A stretch of DNA of 5,658 nucleotides from DASSHC01 sp035693105 (lineage in GTDB: Bacteria > Chloroflexota > Chloroflexia > Thermomicrobiales > Thermomicrobiaceae). The notes under the pieces were generated by a model. That model saw only the letters and a list, made by a program, of their open reading frames with translations. It was not told where the DNA came from and did not search any database. This document shows positions 1-5,249 of this stretch, piece by piece. The stretch is from the NCBI GenBank assembly GCA_035693105.1, contig DASSHC010000077.1, positions 1 to 5,658 of the forward strand, in the 5' to 3' direction. The stretch's first letter is position 1; every line of letters starts with the position of its first letter. The position numbers were made by a program, and so were the translations under genes.

Positions 1-129
1 CTGCTGGCGATCGATCTGGGCAACCTCGACGTGGCTACCGCGCGCCGGCTGCTGGCCGGCGCCGTGCTGCTGACGCTGGCGCTGGGTATTGCCGGCAGCG
101 CGGTCATCCTGAGGCCGGTGCTGGCGTGA
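1..129 (+). CDS. sdhC: C-terminal end of a probable succinate dehydrogenase cytochrome b subunit (SdhC), 5' truncated by the window
   Basis: The reading frame is open from base 1 to a TGA at 127-129 and gives the last 42 residues of a protein. The visible part has a short polar stretch (DLGNLDVATARR) followed by one strongly hydrophobic segment of about 22 residues (LLAGAVLLTLALGIAGSAVILR), as expected for the final membrane helix of a small anchor subunit. Its stop overlaps the GTG start of the next gene (GTGA, 126-129), so the two are translationally coupled. The identification as SdhC rests mainly on that coupling to a convincing sdhD, since the fragment holds no diagnostic histidine. In the complex this subunit would share heme b and the quinone site with SdhD in the cytoplasmic membrane. 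Another small membrane protein is possible. Confidence 0.6.
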   Translation: MLAIDLGNLDVATARRLLAGAVLLTLALGIAGSAVILRPVLA

Positions 130-545
130 GCGCGCCGGGCCTGCCCGTGCCGGTCTTCCGGCCGGGCACGATCTACGAGGTCGAGCCGCGCCCCGAGGCG
201 GCCAGCCGGGCGCGGCTGCGCGCCTGGGTCATGGTGCGCCTGACCGGGCTGCTGCTGACCGTGCTGGTGCTGGGCCACTTCAGCCTGACCCACATCTTCA
301 CTGACGTCTCGGATACCGGCACGAGCTTCATCGCGCGCCGCTGGGGCACGGCGCTCTGGGTCGTCTGGGACTGGCTGCTGCTGCTGGCGGCGGTGGCCCA
401 CGGCGGAGCCGGCATCTGGGTCGCCATCGCCGACTACACCCCGGCCCCCGCCGCCCGCGCGCGCCGCCAGCGCGCCCTGCTGGTGTTGTCGGTAGTTGTC
501 GTGGTGCTGGGCACCGCCGCGATCGTGAAGGTGACGCTGGGGTAG
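126..545 (+). CDS. sdhD: Succinate dehydrogenase hydrophobic membrane anchor subunit SdhD
   Basis: This 139-residue protein is predicted to anchor the succinate dehydrogenase catalytic subunits and pass electrons to quinone. It has a polar N-terminus of about 32 residues and three membrane helices at roughly 33-57, 74-100 and 116-136. Helix 2 and its exit read AHGGAGIWVAIADY. In E. coli SdhD the heme-ligand His71 and the quinone-site Tyr83 are 12 residues apart in a similar H...G-W...DY setting; here His92 and Tyr104 have the same spacing. RW (71-73) and WDW (81-83) before helix 2 are also typical of the family. The start is the GTG at 126, which overlaps the upstream stop. The flavoprotein and iron-sulfur genes (sdhA, sdhB) do not follow downstream, so they would have to lie upstream or elsewhere. 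The family call is firm from the motif spacing, although overall similarity in this family is low. Confidence 0.85.
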   Translation: MSAPGLPVPVFRPGTIYEVEPRPEAASRARLRAWVMVRLTGLLLTVLVLGHFSLTHIFTDVSDTGTSFIARRWGTALWVVWDWLLLLAAVAHGGAGIWVAIADYTPAPAARARRQRALLVLSVVVVVLGTAAIVKVTLG

Positions 546-601
546 AGCGTGCGGCGCATTGTCGTTGCCGCCGGGAGGAACCGGTATCGCGCGCCGGCCG
601 T

Positions 602-641
602 TTGACTTGGGACTGTACAAACTGTAACCCTGGTACAGGGT
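602..641 (+). promoter_or_regulatory. Promoter and palindromic operator-like block upstream of the Phd/YefM antitoxin
   Basis: A TTGACT box (602-607) matches a -35 element. The hexamer 17 bp downstream (TAACCC, 625-630) is a poor -10, and TGTAAC (623-628) is the alternative, so the promoter assignment is tentative. The block contains the palindrome TGTACA (614-619), the direct repeat ACTGTA (612-617 and 621-626), and a perfect inverted repeat ACCCTG-GTA-CAGGGT (627-641). TGTACA is the known operator core recognised by YefM-YoeB, so autoregulation by the antitoxin encoded 30 bp downstream is likely. That the protein binds here is an inference. The block precedes the chosen start at 671, which argues against starting translation at 602. 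Confidence 0.5.
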
Positions 642-670
642 CGGCTGGTTCGGGTCGAGAGGTAAGAGAG

Positions 671-943
671 ATGACGGCTACGACGGTTGAATTAAAGGAG
701 CATCTGTCAGACTACCTCAGTCGCGTCCAGTATGGCGGCGAGCGCATCACGATCACCCGCAACGGCAAGCCGGTCGCGGCCCTCATCTCGCTGGAAGACC
801 CGGAGCTACTGCGTGCCATCGAGGATCGGATCGACCTCGCGGAGGCCCGCAAGGCTCTAGCCGAGGCAGAGAACGAGGGGACCGTCTCCTGGGGTCAGGT
901 CAATGCCGACGAGGACGTGGAGCAAGGCGAGCGCGGCGCATGA
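671..943 (+). CDS. Type II antitoxin of the Phd/YefM family
   Basis: This is a 90-residue protein with a Phd/YefM N-terminal DNA-binding and dimerisation domain at about 3-45: VELKEHLSDYLSRVQYGGERITITRNGKPVAALISLED contains the family signature of GERI-ITRNGKPVA following an L-YL-RV helix. The acidic C-terminal helix (about 46-80, rich in E, D and A) is the part that normally wraps and neutralises a toxin. The sequence IDLAEARKALAEAENEGTVSW resembles antitoxins that usually pair with RelE-type mRNA interferases. The ATG at 671 is chosen because it is preceded by GAGAGGT (657-663) at about 8 nt and because it leaves the operator block outside the gene. The stop overlaps the next start (ATGA, 940-943). 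No RelE, Doc or PIN toxin follows; only a 48-codon ORF does. It probably represses its own promoter. The family call is strong, but the partner is unknown. Confidence 0.9.
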   Translation: MTATTVELKEHLSDYLSRVQYGGERITITRNGKPVAALISLEDPELLRAIEDRIDLAEARKALAEAENEGTVSWGQVNADEDVEQGERGA

Positions 944-1086
944 CCGCGCAGGAGATACGCGACGGGCTGGCCGCGCTCCAAGGCTTTGCCGCGTCGCGCG
1001 AGCGGCTGCCGGATGTTGAGCCGCTCGATGTGGTGCAGCGCGTGCGCGAGGGGCGGGACGAGCAGGTTCGGCCGGCAGCGCCGTAG
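940..1086 (+). CDS. 48-residue small protein coupled to the Phd/YefM antitoxin, unrecognised
   Basis: An ATG overlaps the antitoxin stop by 4 bp (ATGA), and the frame runs to TAG at 1084-1086. The product begins MTAQEIRDGLAALQGF and ends VREGRDEQVRPAAP. It is charged and has two probable helices (about 3-22 and 28-43) separated by a LPDVEP turn. No signal peptide or membrane segment is present. The overlap is the arrangement typical of antitoxin-toxin operons, but the protein is far shorter than RelE, Doc or PIN toxins (about 85-140 residues), and I see none of their catalytic residues. The DVVQRVREGRDEQ tail resembles the short helical tails of some VapB-like antitoxins. It could be a microprotein partner, a second antitoxin, or the stub left after loss of a toxin gene. 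I do not recognise it, and the call rests on gene placement. Confidence 0.5.
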   Translation: MTAQEIRDGLAALQGFAASRERLPDVEPLDVVQRVREGRDEQVRPAAP

Positions 1087-1136
1087 CATTCTGCGGCCGC
1101 CCCTGCATTCATCGGACTGTCGCAACGTCTTCTGGG

Positions 1137-1724
1137 CTACAGCCCTGGCAGCAGCCGGTGGATCGTGGCGAGCAATCGCGCGTGGTCGATGGCGGCGAAG
1201 TCGGTGGTGTCGAGTTCGATGACCTGACCGCCCAGATCCAGCGGCGCGCTGCGCCCCGCCAGAAGCTCGGACAGGAGCTCCGCCTGCACGGACGCCAGGT
1301 GGTCGACGTGGCCGGGGTGGCGCTCCCCCGAGGAGGAACGCGCCCGGTGGCGCTCGATCAGGACATCGCCGCGCGTGACGCAGTTGATCTGCAGCGGAGT
1401 GAGGGGGAAGCGGCTCGCCAGCCTCTGGAACCGCTCGCTATCGCGCGGATGGCGGAAGTTGGTCTCGACGATGGTGGCCTGCCCGGCGGCGAGCTGCGTG
1501 GCGATTACCTGCCAGAAGAGTTCCCAACTGGCCATCCCGAGCCGCCGCGACCAGGCGCGGTCGCTCCAGCCGAGCGAGTCGAAGAGCCGCTCTTTGAAGT
1601 CGTCGCGGCTGTAGAACGGGAGGCGCAGCTCGCTCGCCAGGCGCCGGCCAAGCGTGGTCTTGCCGCTGGCCGGCGGGCCGAGCAGGATGAGCAGCGGGAC
1701 CGGCTCTACCATCGGCCGCCCCAT
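1137..1724 (-). CDS. Small P-loop kinase/ATPase of the AAA_33, zeta-toxin-like type
   Basis: This 195-residue protein has a textbook Walker A motif, GPPASGKTT (16-24), after a hydrophobic beta strand (LLILL). SRDDFKERLFD (39-49) is a likely substrate-side acidic motif, ATIVETNF (83-90) a second strand, and RGDVLIERHRARS (118-130) an arginine-rich segment resembling the lid of small-molecule kinases. Proteins of this fold phosphorylate small substrates (antibiotics, nucleotides, peptidoglycan precursors); the substrate cannot be read from sequence. The start may be ATG 1724, preceded by GAGG only 4 nt away, or ATG 1712, which would give 191 residues. A short open frame (1731-1802) ends 7 bp upstream, which suggests that a coupled upstream gene once existed. 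It is the last minus-strand gene and converges on the 48-codon ORF. No epsilon-type antitoxin is adjacent, so a toxin role is unproven. Confidence 0.82.
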   Translation of the reverse strand: MGRPMVEPVPLLILLGPPASGKTTLGRRLASELRLPFYSRDDFKERLFDSLGWSDRAWSRRLGMASWELFWQVIATQLAAGQATIVETNFRHPRDSERFQRLASRFPLTPLQINCVTRGDVLIERHRARSSSGERHPGHVDHLASVQAELLSELLAGRSAPLDLGGQVIELDTTDFAAIDHARLLATIHRLLPGL

Positions 1725-1730
1725 CTCGCC

Positions 1731-1802
1731 TCACGCGCCTGCTACCGGCTCGCGCGAGTCGAGCTCGCGCAGGTACTGATGCACGGCGTGTTCTAGCGGT
1801 TC
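1731..1802 (-). pseudogene. Short open remnant, possible 3' end of a lost gene ahead of the kinase
   Basis: One frame reads EPLEHAVHQYLRELDSREPVAGA and then TGA at 1731-1733, seven bases before the kinase ATG. It overlaps the end of hicA in a different frame and is closed by an upstream stop at 1818-1820, with no ATG, GTG or TTG start at its open 5' end. The peptide looks like a natural helical protein C-terminus. Its LEHAVHQYL partly matches HERAVHQAL near the C-terminus of the phosphotransferase encoded at 2374-3252. The fragment may be what is left of a gene cut off when hicBA arrived, but at 23 codons chance coding-like character in GC-rich DNA cannot be excluded. Confidence 0.25.
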
Positions 1803-2023
1803 AGTAGGTCGTTGTACTCATCGATCGAAAGGTTGAGATCGCGCAGGATCTTGCGGAGCAAAGGCCGAACAATCGGGTCGGCACCGTGATCGGGTACGAC
1901 GACCACACGGCCATCCGGGTGCCGAAACGCATTGTGGCTGCCCTCCCGGCGAACCCAGACGAAGCCGCAGGCTTCGACAACACGCTGCAGATCCCGGTAG
2001 GGCACAATCCGGAGTTTGCTCAC
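1793..2023 (-). CDS. hicA: HicA-type mRNA interferase toxin
   Basis: This 76-residue protein has the compact HicA (YcfA) double-stranded-RNA-binding-like fold pattern: an N-terminal helix (RDLQRVVEACGF, 10-21), a beta strand, and then the active-site strand VRREGSHNAFRHPDGRVVVVP (24-44). The histidine in the GSH motif (His30) is the expected catalytic residue. The family cleaves mRNA and tmRNA independently of the ribosome. The PIVRPLLRKILRDLNLSIDEY tail (50-70) matches the usual G-L--IL+--GIS-DEF ending of HicA. The start is a GTG at 2023 that overlaps the hicB stop (GTGA, 2020-2023), so toxin translation depends on antitoxin translation. Length and motifs are intact, so it is probably functional. 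The antitoxin-first gene order is the reverse of E. coli hicAB but is known in other bacteria. Confidence 0.92.
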   Translation of the reverse strand: MSKLRIVPYRDLQRVVEACGFVWVRREGSHNAFRHPDGRVVVVPDHGADPIVRPLLRKILRDLNLSIDEYNDLLNR

Positions 2024-2238
2024 GCCGGAACGGCGATCTGGAACGATCCGACGTACTCGGGCAGAGGATCCTCAAGCTCAGTAGAGGCGAGATAGACCCT
2101 GATAGCCTCCGGAATATTGTTCATCAGTGAGTTCATGTCTTCGGCCTGGGTATAGCATCCCGGCAACTCCACCACCTCGCCGATGAACCAGCCGGTTTCG
2201 GGATCACGTTCAACGATGACTGTGAAGGTACGGGTCAT
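2020..2238 (-). CDS. hicB: HicB-type antitoxin, short form without a DNA-binding tail
   Basis: This is a 72-residue protein with the partial RNase-H-like HicB fold: strand TRTFTVIVERDPETGWFIGEVVELPGC (2-28) followed by a helix containing NSLMNNIPEAIRVYL (36-50). The V-ELPGCYTQAED segment is the family hallmark. It should bind and block HicA. The ATG at 2238 is chosen because GAAGAGG lies 5 nt upstream and the family-like sequence begins right after it. An earlier in-frame start at 2283 would add 15 unconserved-looking residues and would begin at the presumed promoter -10. No ribbon-helix-helix or HTH domain follows the core, so if the operon is autoregulated it must be through the core domain or the complex, or not at all. 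Translation is coupled to hicA by the 4 bp overlap. Confidence 0.88.
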   Translation of the reverse strand: MTRTFTVIVERDPETGWFIGEVVELPGCYTQAEDMNSLMNNIPEAIRVYLASTELEDPLPEYVGSFQIAVPA

Positions 2239-2263
2239 CTTCGCCTCTTCGCCTGTTGCATCG

Positions 2264-2288
2264 TGCGCTATCCCCTCGCGCAAGTGTA
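2264..2288 (-). promoter_or_regulatory. hicB: Possible hicBA promoter -10 with an adjacent inverted repeat
   Basis: On the minus strand TACACT (2283-2288) resembles a -10 hexamer and would start transcription roughly 35-40 nt before the hicB ATG. No good -35 is present at 16-18 bp, so the promoter is weakly supported. Just downstream, TGCGC and GCGCA (2278-2282 and 2264-2268) form a 5 bp inverted repeat with a 9 bp centre, which could be an operator. This AT-richer 135 bp gap between the phosphotransferase and hicB holds nothing else I can identify. Confidence 0.3.
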
Positions 2289-2373
2289 GCCGCGCTGCGA
2301 TGAAAAGGGGTAGGGAACATCGCCTTGGTCTTTGCCGCGCTGGCGCGGAACGGGCAATCGCCTCTCTAGGTCG

Positions 2374-3252
2374 TCATCGATGCTCAATCTCGATCTCTAG
2401 CGCCTGATGCACGGCGCGCTCGTGTGCCGGCAGGTACTCCGGAGCGCCGTTGGCGACGAGCCAGTTGGCCGCGGCCAGGAGGCGGAGGAGGCGGTAGGCG
2501 GGAAGCAGGGCCGGCGCGTCGGGGTCGTCGCTGCCGTAGCCGCGCAGGACAGCTGGGGTCAGGGCCTGGTCCCAGAGAGTCAGGATGGCGATGTCGACCA
2601 GCGGGTCGCCGGGCTGGGTGTCGACGAAATCGAGCAGCGCGCTGACGTGTTGCGTGGCGGGGTCGATGAGCACGTGCGCCGTCTGGAAATCGCCCTGGAG
2701 CAGGGCGCAGGGCCGCCGGTCGAGGACGGACGCCAGGCCGCTGAAGTGGCGCCGCAGCCTGCGCGCTTCATCATCCGTGAGCGCCCCACGCGCCAGGGCC
2801 GTGTCGATCTCGCGCTCGGCCCAGTCGATGATGAACTCGGACCAGCGCCGCTGGCCACCGGCGTAGGGCGGCGCGGCGCCGAGGGCGTGAAAGCGCCGTA
2901 GTAGCCGCCCGGTGGCTTCCGCCGCCAGCGGATAAGCGGACGAGAGGGGCACGCCCGCCACCTGCTCGGTGATCAGGACGGCCGGCGGTCCGCCGCGAAA
3001 GGCCATCAGCGGCGCGACCGGGATACCGGCCGCTGCCGCCCGGCGCAGTACGGCCACCTCGTGCTCCAGTTGCTCGGCCTGCTGATACACCTTGACGAAG
3101 AGCGCTGGCGCTGGCTCGGCCAGGAGGAAGGTCGCCCGCTCGCGGGTGAACCAGACCGGTTGCAGGTTGTCGCCGGCGCGGCCGATGGCCGCCAAAGCGC
3201 GCTCGGCGGCCTCGCGCAGCGACCTGTCCGGCGTTCGTAGCTCGTCGCTCAT
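2374..3252 (-). CDS. APH/choline-kinase-fold phosphotransferase
   Basis: This 292-residue protein has the protein-kinase-like fold of the aminoglycoside phosphotransferase family. Visible elements in order are the nucleotide-binding lysine in LFVKVY (Lys54), a helix-C glutamate around 63-65, the hinge LITEQVAGVPL (93-103), the catalytic loop LLQGDFQTAHVLID (184-197, Asp188), and the metal-binding motif LLDFVDTQPGDPLVDIA (206-222, Asp208). The usual H-G-D-x4-N is here Q-G-D-x4-H: the catalytic Asp remains, but the first His is Gln and the metal-side Asn is His. The second change is tolerated in some relatives. The family phosphorylates hydroxyl groups on antibiotics, sugars or metabolites, and the substrate here cannot be predicted. 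The ATG at 3252 has only a weak ribosome-binding site; a good AGGGAGG lies about 19 nt upstream, with no in-frame start nearer to it. The gene lies 81 bp after the AbrB-type gene. Confidence 0.83.
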   Translation of the reverse strand: MSDELRTPDRSLREAAERALAAIGRAGDNLQPVWFTRERATFLLAEPAPALFVKVYQQAEQLEHEVAVLRRAAAAGIPVAPLMAFRGGPPAVLITEQVAGVPLSSAYPLAAEATGRLLRRFHALGAAPPYAGGQRRWSEFIIDWAEREIDTALARGALTDDEARRLRRHFSGLASVLDRRPCALLQGDFQTAHVLIDPATQHVSALLDFVDTQPGDPLVDIAILTLWDQALTPAVLRGYGSDDPDAPALLPAYRLLRLLAAANWLVANGAPEYLPAHERAVHQALEIEIEHR

Positions 3253-3294
3253 GCTCGCCCGTTCAGCCGAGTACCTCCCTGACGCCGGTGGTCA

Positions 3295-3334
3295 GTTGTG
3301 GAACGGCCGAACGCCGCCCGCGGTTGTGGACGGC
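3295..3334. repeat. Pair of imperfect 12-13 bp direct repeats between the abrB-like and phosphotransferase genes
   Basis: GTTGTGGAACGGC (3295-3307) recurs as GTTGTGGACGGC (3323-3334), differing by one inserted base, with start points 28 bp apart. The second copy touches the stop codon of the AbrB-type gene, and both lie upstream of the phosphotransferase. They could be binding sites for a dimeric regulator such as the neighbouring AbrB-type protein, or a chance similarity in a GC-rich stretch. Confidence 0.35.
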
Positions 3335-3612
3335 TACGATCCGTCAGACGGCGCCTCCGCGCGACGCACGCTCTCCCAGGCGATCCCTTCCTCCGTAGCC
3401 CATCGCTCACCGTCAACACTCAGCGATGCGCCGTGCCCCTTGAGCGCCCCGGCGGTGTGCGTCGTCACGCTCCCGATCGGGATGACCTGGATCATTCCCT
3501 CCACCAGAGATAGCGCGACCTTGTCACCCGCTGCGATTCCCAGCGCCCGGCGTAGCTCGGTCGGGATGGTGATTTGCCCCGTTCTCGTGACTGTCACGAT
3601 GCGTTCTGCCAT
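3334..3612 (-). CDS. AbrB/MazE/SpoVT-type DNA-binding antitoxin, no toxin adjacent
   Basis: This 92-residue protein has an N-terminal swapped-hairpin AbrB domain (about 3-46): VTVTRTGQITIPTELRRALGI followed by GDKVALSLVEGMIQVIPI shows the family pattern of a G-(I/V)-(T/V)-IP-E-R--LGI--GD turn. The tail (TTHTAGALKGHGASLSVDGERWATEEGIAWESV) resembles the C-terminal arm of VapB-like antitoxins that bind PIN-domain RNases, but no PIN gene lies next to it. The ATG at 3612 is chosen because GGGG (3619-3622) lies about 6 nt upstream; ATG 3618 and TTG 3624 are also in frame. It begins 50 bp after the metG stop and may be cotranscribed with metG. It could be an orphan antitoxin or a stand-alone transition-state-type regulator. 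Confidence 0.85.
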   Translation of the reverse strand: MAERIVTVTRTGQITIPTELRRALGIAAGDKVALSLVEGMIQVIPIGSVTTHTAGALKGHGASLSVDGERWATEEGIAWESVRRAEAPSDGS

Positions 3613-3662
3613 CGTCATCCCCAATTCGGAGAGTATTGTGTCTTCACTCGCTGCCGCCCTGA

Positions 3663-5192
3663 TTATGCCCGGCCCTCAATTCTCGGGAAGAGCAGCGGCG
3701 CGCTGGGCGGGATCGAGTGGCCAACGGGCGCTTCCCAGCACGCCGTCTCCCCCAGCGTGCGCGGGCTGAGGGCGAGGCCGGCGCGGAGCATCGCCATCGT
3801 GCCCGGCATGGCCGGCTCCAGCAGGGTCGCGACGATGGCGAGGCCGGCGACCAAATTACTCAGCACGGTGTCGAGCCGGGCCGCCTGCTCGGGGGCGCGG
3901 GCCAGCACCCAGGGCTGCTGCTCGTCGACGTAGCGGTTGAGCGACTGGGCGAAGCGCAGCACCTGCTCCAGCGCCAGGTGGGTACGCAGCTCGTCGACGA
4001 GCGGGGTGATGCGCGCGGCCAGCGTGGTGCCCTCCGCGATCAGCGCGCGGTCGGCCGCGTTCGGGTGGCCGGCCGGCACGACCCCGCCCCGGTAGCGCAG
4101 CAGCATGGCGCGCACGCGGTTGACCAGATTGCCCAGCGTATTCGCCAGGTCGGCCTGGTAGCGCTCGGCCAGGGCCGCCTCGGAGACCGCGCCGTCCTGC
4201 CCGTAGGGGAACTCGCGCAACAGGTAGTAGCGCACGGCGTCGACGCCGTAGCGCGCGGCCAGGGCGAAGGGATCGACCACGTTGCCGCGCGACTTGCTCA
4301 TCTTGCGCCCGTCCGGCCCCAGCAGGTAGCCGCCGACCAGCAGGCGGCGGTAGAGCGGCACGCCCAGGGCGTGCAGCATCGCCGGCCAGAAGATGGCGTG
4401 CGGCTTGAGGATGTCCTTGCCGATCAGGTGGTGCGCGGCGGGCCAGAGGCGTCGCTCCAGCGCGCCGTCCGGCGTCGCCAGCGCCGAGCGGTAGCTGAGC
4501 AGCGCGTCGAACCAGACGTAGGTCACCTGGGATGAGTCCCAGGGGAGCGGGATGCCCCAGGGCACGCGCTCGCGCGGGCGCGAGATCGAGAGGTCGCCGA
4601 TCGGCTCGGCCAGCATGGCCAGCACCTCGTTGCGGTAGCGCGCGGGCGCGATCAGCTCGGGGTGCTCTTCAATGTACGCACGCAGCCAGGGGCGCCGGCG
4701 CTCCATGCGGAAGAACCAGTTCCCCTCGCGGCGCGGCTCGGGCGGTGTGCCGTGGTCGGGGCACTGGCCGTCGACCAGCTCCTTCTCGGTCAGGAAGCGC
4801 TCGCAGCCGACGCAGTAGCTCCCCGCGTACTCGTCGAAGTAGAGGTCGCCGGCGGCGTGGACCTGCTCCAGCGCACGCTGTACCACCTGCTGGTGCGCGG
4901 GCGCGGTGGTGCGCACGAAGCGATCGTAGCCGATGGCGAAGTCCGCCCAGGCCTGCTGAAACCCGGCGGCCACGCGATCGACGAACGCCTGCGGCGGCTC
5001 ACCGCGCGCCGCGGCGGCCTGGGCGATCTTCTCGCCGTGCTCGTCGCTGCCGGTGACGAGGAACGTCTCGTCGCCGGCCAGGCGGTGGAAGCGGGCCAGG
5101 AAGTCGGCCACGACGGTGGTGTAGAGCGTGCCGATATGCGGCGCGGCGTTGGCATAGTAGATCGGGGTGGTGACGGAGAACGGATCGGGCAT
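3663..5192 (-). CDS. metG: Methionyl-tRNA synthetase
   Basis: MetRS (509 residues) charges tRNA-Met with methionine using ATP, in the cytoplasm. It is a class I synthetase with a Rossmann fold. The HIGH-region motif reads HIGT (19-22), so the fourth residue is Thr instead of His. TGSDEHGEKI (47-56) is typical of the family. A single zinc knuckle is visible (Cys127, Cys130, Cys144, His147). The methionine-pocket region YVWFDALLSY (225-234) and the KMSKS loop (297-301) are intact. The C-terminal helical anticodon-binding domain spans about 350-465, with EQQPWVLA (424-431). The dimerising tRNA-binding domain found in longer MetRS (about 650 residues) is absent, as in many bacteria. ATG 5192 is preceded by GGAAGG (5202-5207) at 9 nt. 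An AUG-specifier T-box leader lies immediately upstream, so expression should rise when tRNA-Met is uncharged. Confidence 0.97.
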   Translation of the reverse strand: MPDPFSVTTPIYYANAAPHIGTLYTTVVADFLARFHRLAGDETFLVTGSDEHGEKIAQAAAARGEPPQAFVDRVAAGFQQAWADFAIGYDRFVRTTAPAHQQVVQRALEQVHAAGDLYFDEYAGSYCVGCERFLTEKELVDGQCPDHGTPPEPRREGNWFFRMERRRPWLRAYIEEHPELIAPARYRNEVLAMLAEPIGDLSISRPRERVPWGIPLPWDSSQVTYVWFDALLSYRSALATPDGALERRLWPAAHHLIGKDILKPHAIFWPAMLHALGVPLYRRLLVGGYLLGPDGRKMSKSRGNVVDPFALAARYGVDAVRYYLLREFPYGQDGAVSEAALAERYQADLANTLGNLVNRVRAMLLRYRGGVVPAGHPNAADRALIAEGTTLAARITPLVDELRTHLALEQVLRFAQSLNRYVDEQQPWVLARAPEQAARLDTVLSNLVAGLAIVATLLEPAMPGTMAMLRAGLALSPRTLGETACWEAPVGHSIPPSAPLLFPRIEGRA

Positions 5193-5217
5193 GGCGGGTG
5201 GCCTTCCACGAACGCGC

Positions 5218-5249
5218 GGCGCCCCTCATCCGCAGGGACGAGGGGCGCC
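5218..5249 (-). terminator. Terminator-like or sequestering hairpin of the metG T-box
   Basis: A 14 bp stem (5236-5249 with 5218-5231, one G-U pair) and a CTGC tetraloop form a very stable hairpin at the T-box 3' end. Its 5' arm overlaps the bases needed for the alternative tRNA-bound fold (5244-5248), so the two are mutually exclusive. No U-tract follows; the RNA continues with GCGCG and reaches the GGAAGG ribosome-binding site about 10 nt further on. It may therefore act on translation, or as a Rho-dependent or strong-stem terminator. A tiny GTGG/CCAC stem (5198-5209) could additionally place the AAGG in a loop. Confidence 0.65.

Noticed and set aside
573..600. Shine-Dalgarno-like GGGAGGA and a CCGGT/GCCGG hairpin after sdhD
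   Set aside because: No start codon at suitable spacing follows the GGGAGGA, and the hairpin is only 5 bp with a TTT tail, too weak to call an sdh terminator.
602..670. TTG start at 602 extending the Phd antitoxin by 23 residues
   Set aside because: The extension covers the operator-like repeats, has no family similarity (cysteines and glycines) and lacks the good ribosome-binding site present before ATG 671.
1087..1136. Bidirectional terminator between the convergent 48-codon ORF and the kinase
   Set aside because: Only the 8 bp GCGGCCGC palindrome is present, with no real hairpin or U-tract on either strand.
1158..1796. 212-codon plus-strand open frame opposite the kinase
   Set aside because: It mirrors the kinase frame, and its translation has no domain pattern. 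The Walker A and other motifs are on the minus strand.
2239..2283. Longer HicB start at 2283
   Set aside because: The extra 15 residues are unlike HicB, the start would sit on the possible -10, and ATG 2238 has a good ribosome-binding site.
3625..3662. Possible promoter (CACAAT) between metG and the AbrB-type gene
   Set aside because: No matching -35 at 16-18 bp, so it is not strong enough to list.
3717..5056. Long plus-strand open frames opposite metG
   Set aside because: They are Arg/Gly/Ala-rich antisense shadows of a high-GC gene. MetRS motifs occupy the minus strand throughout.
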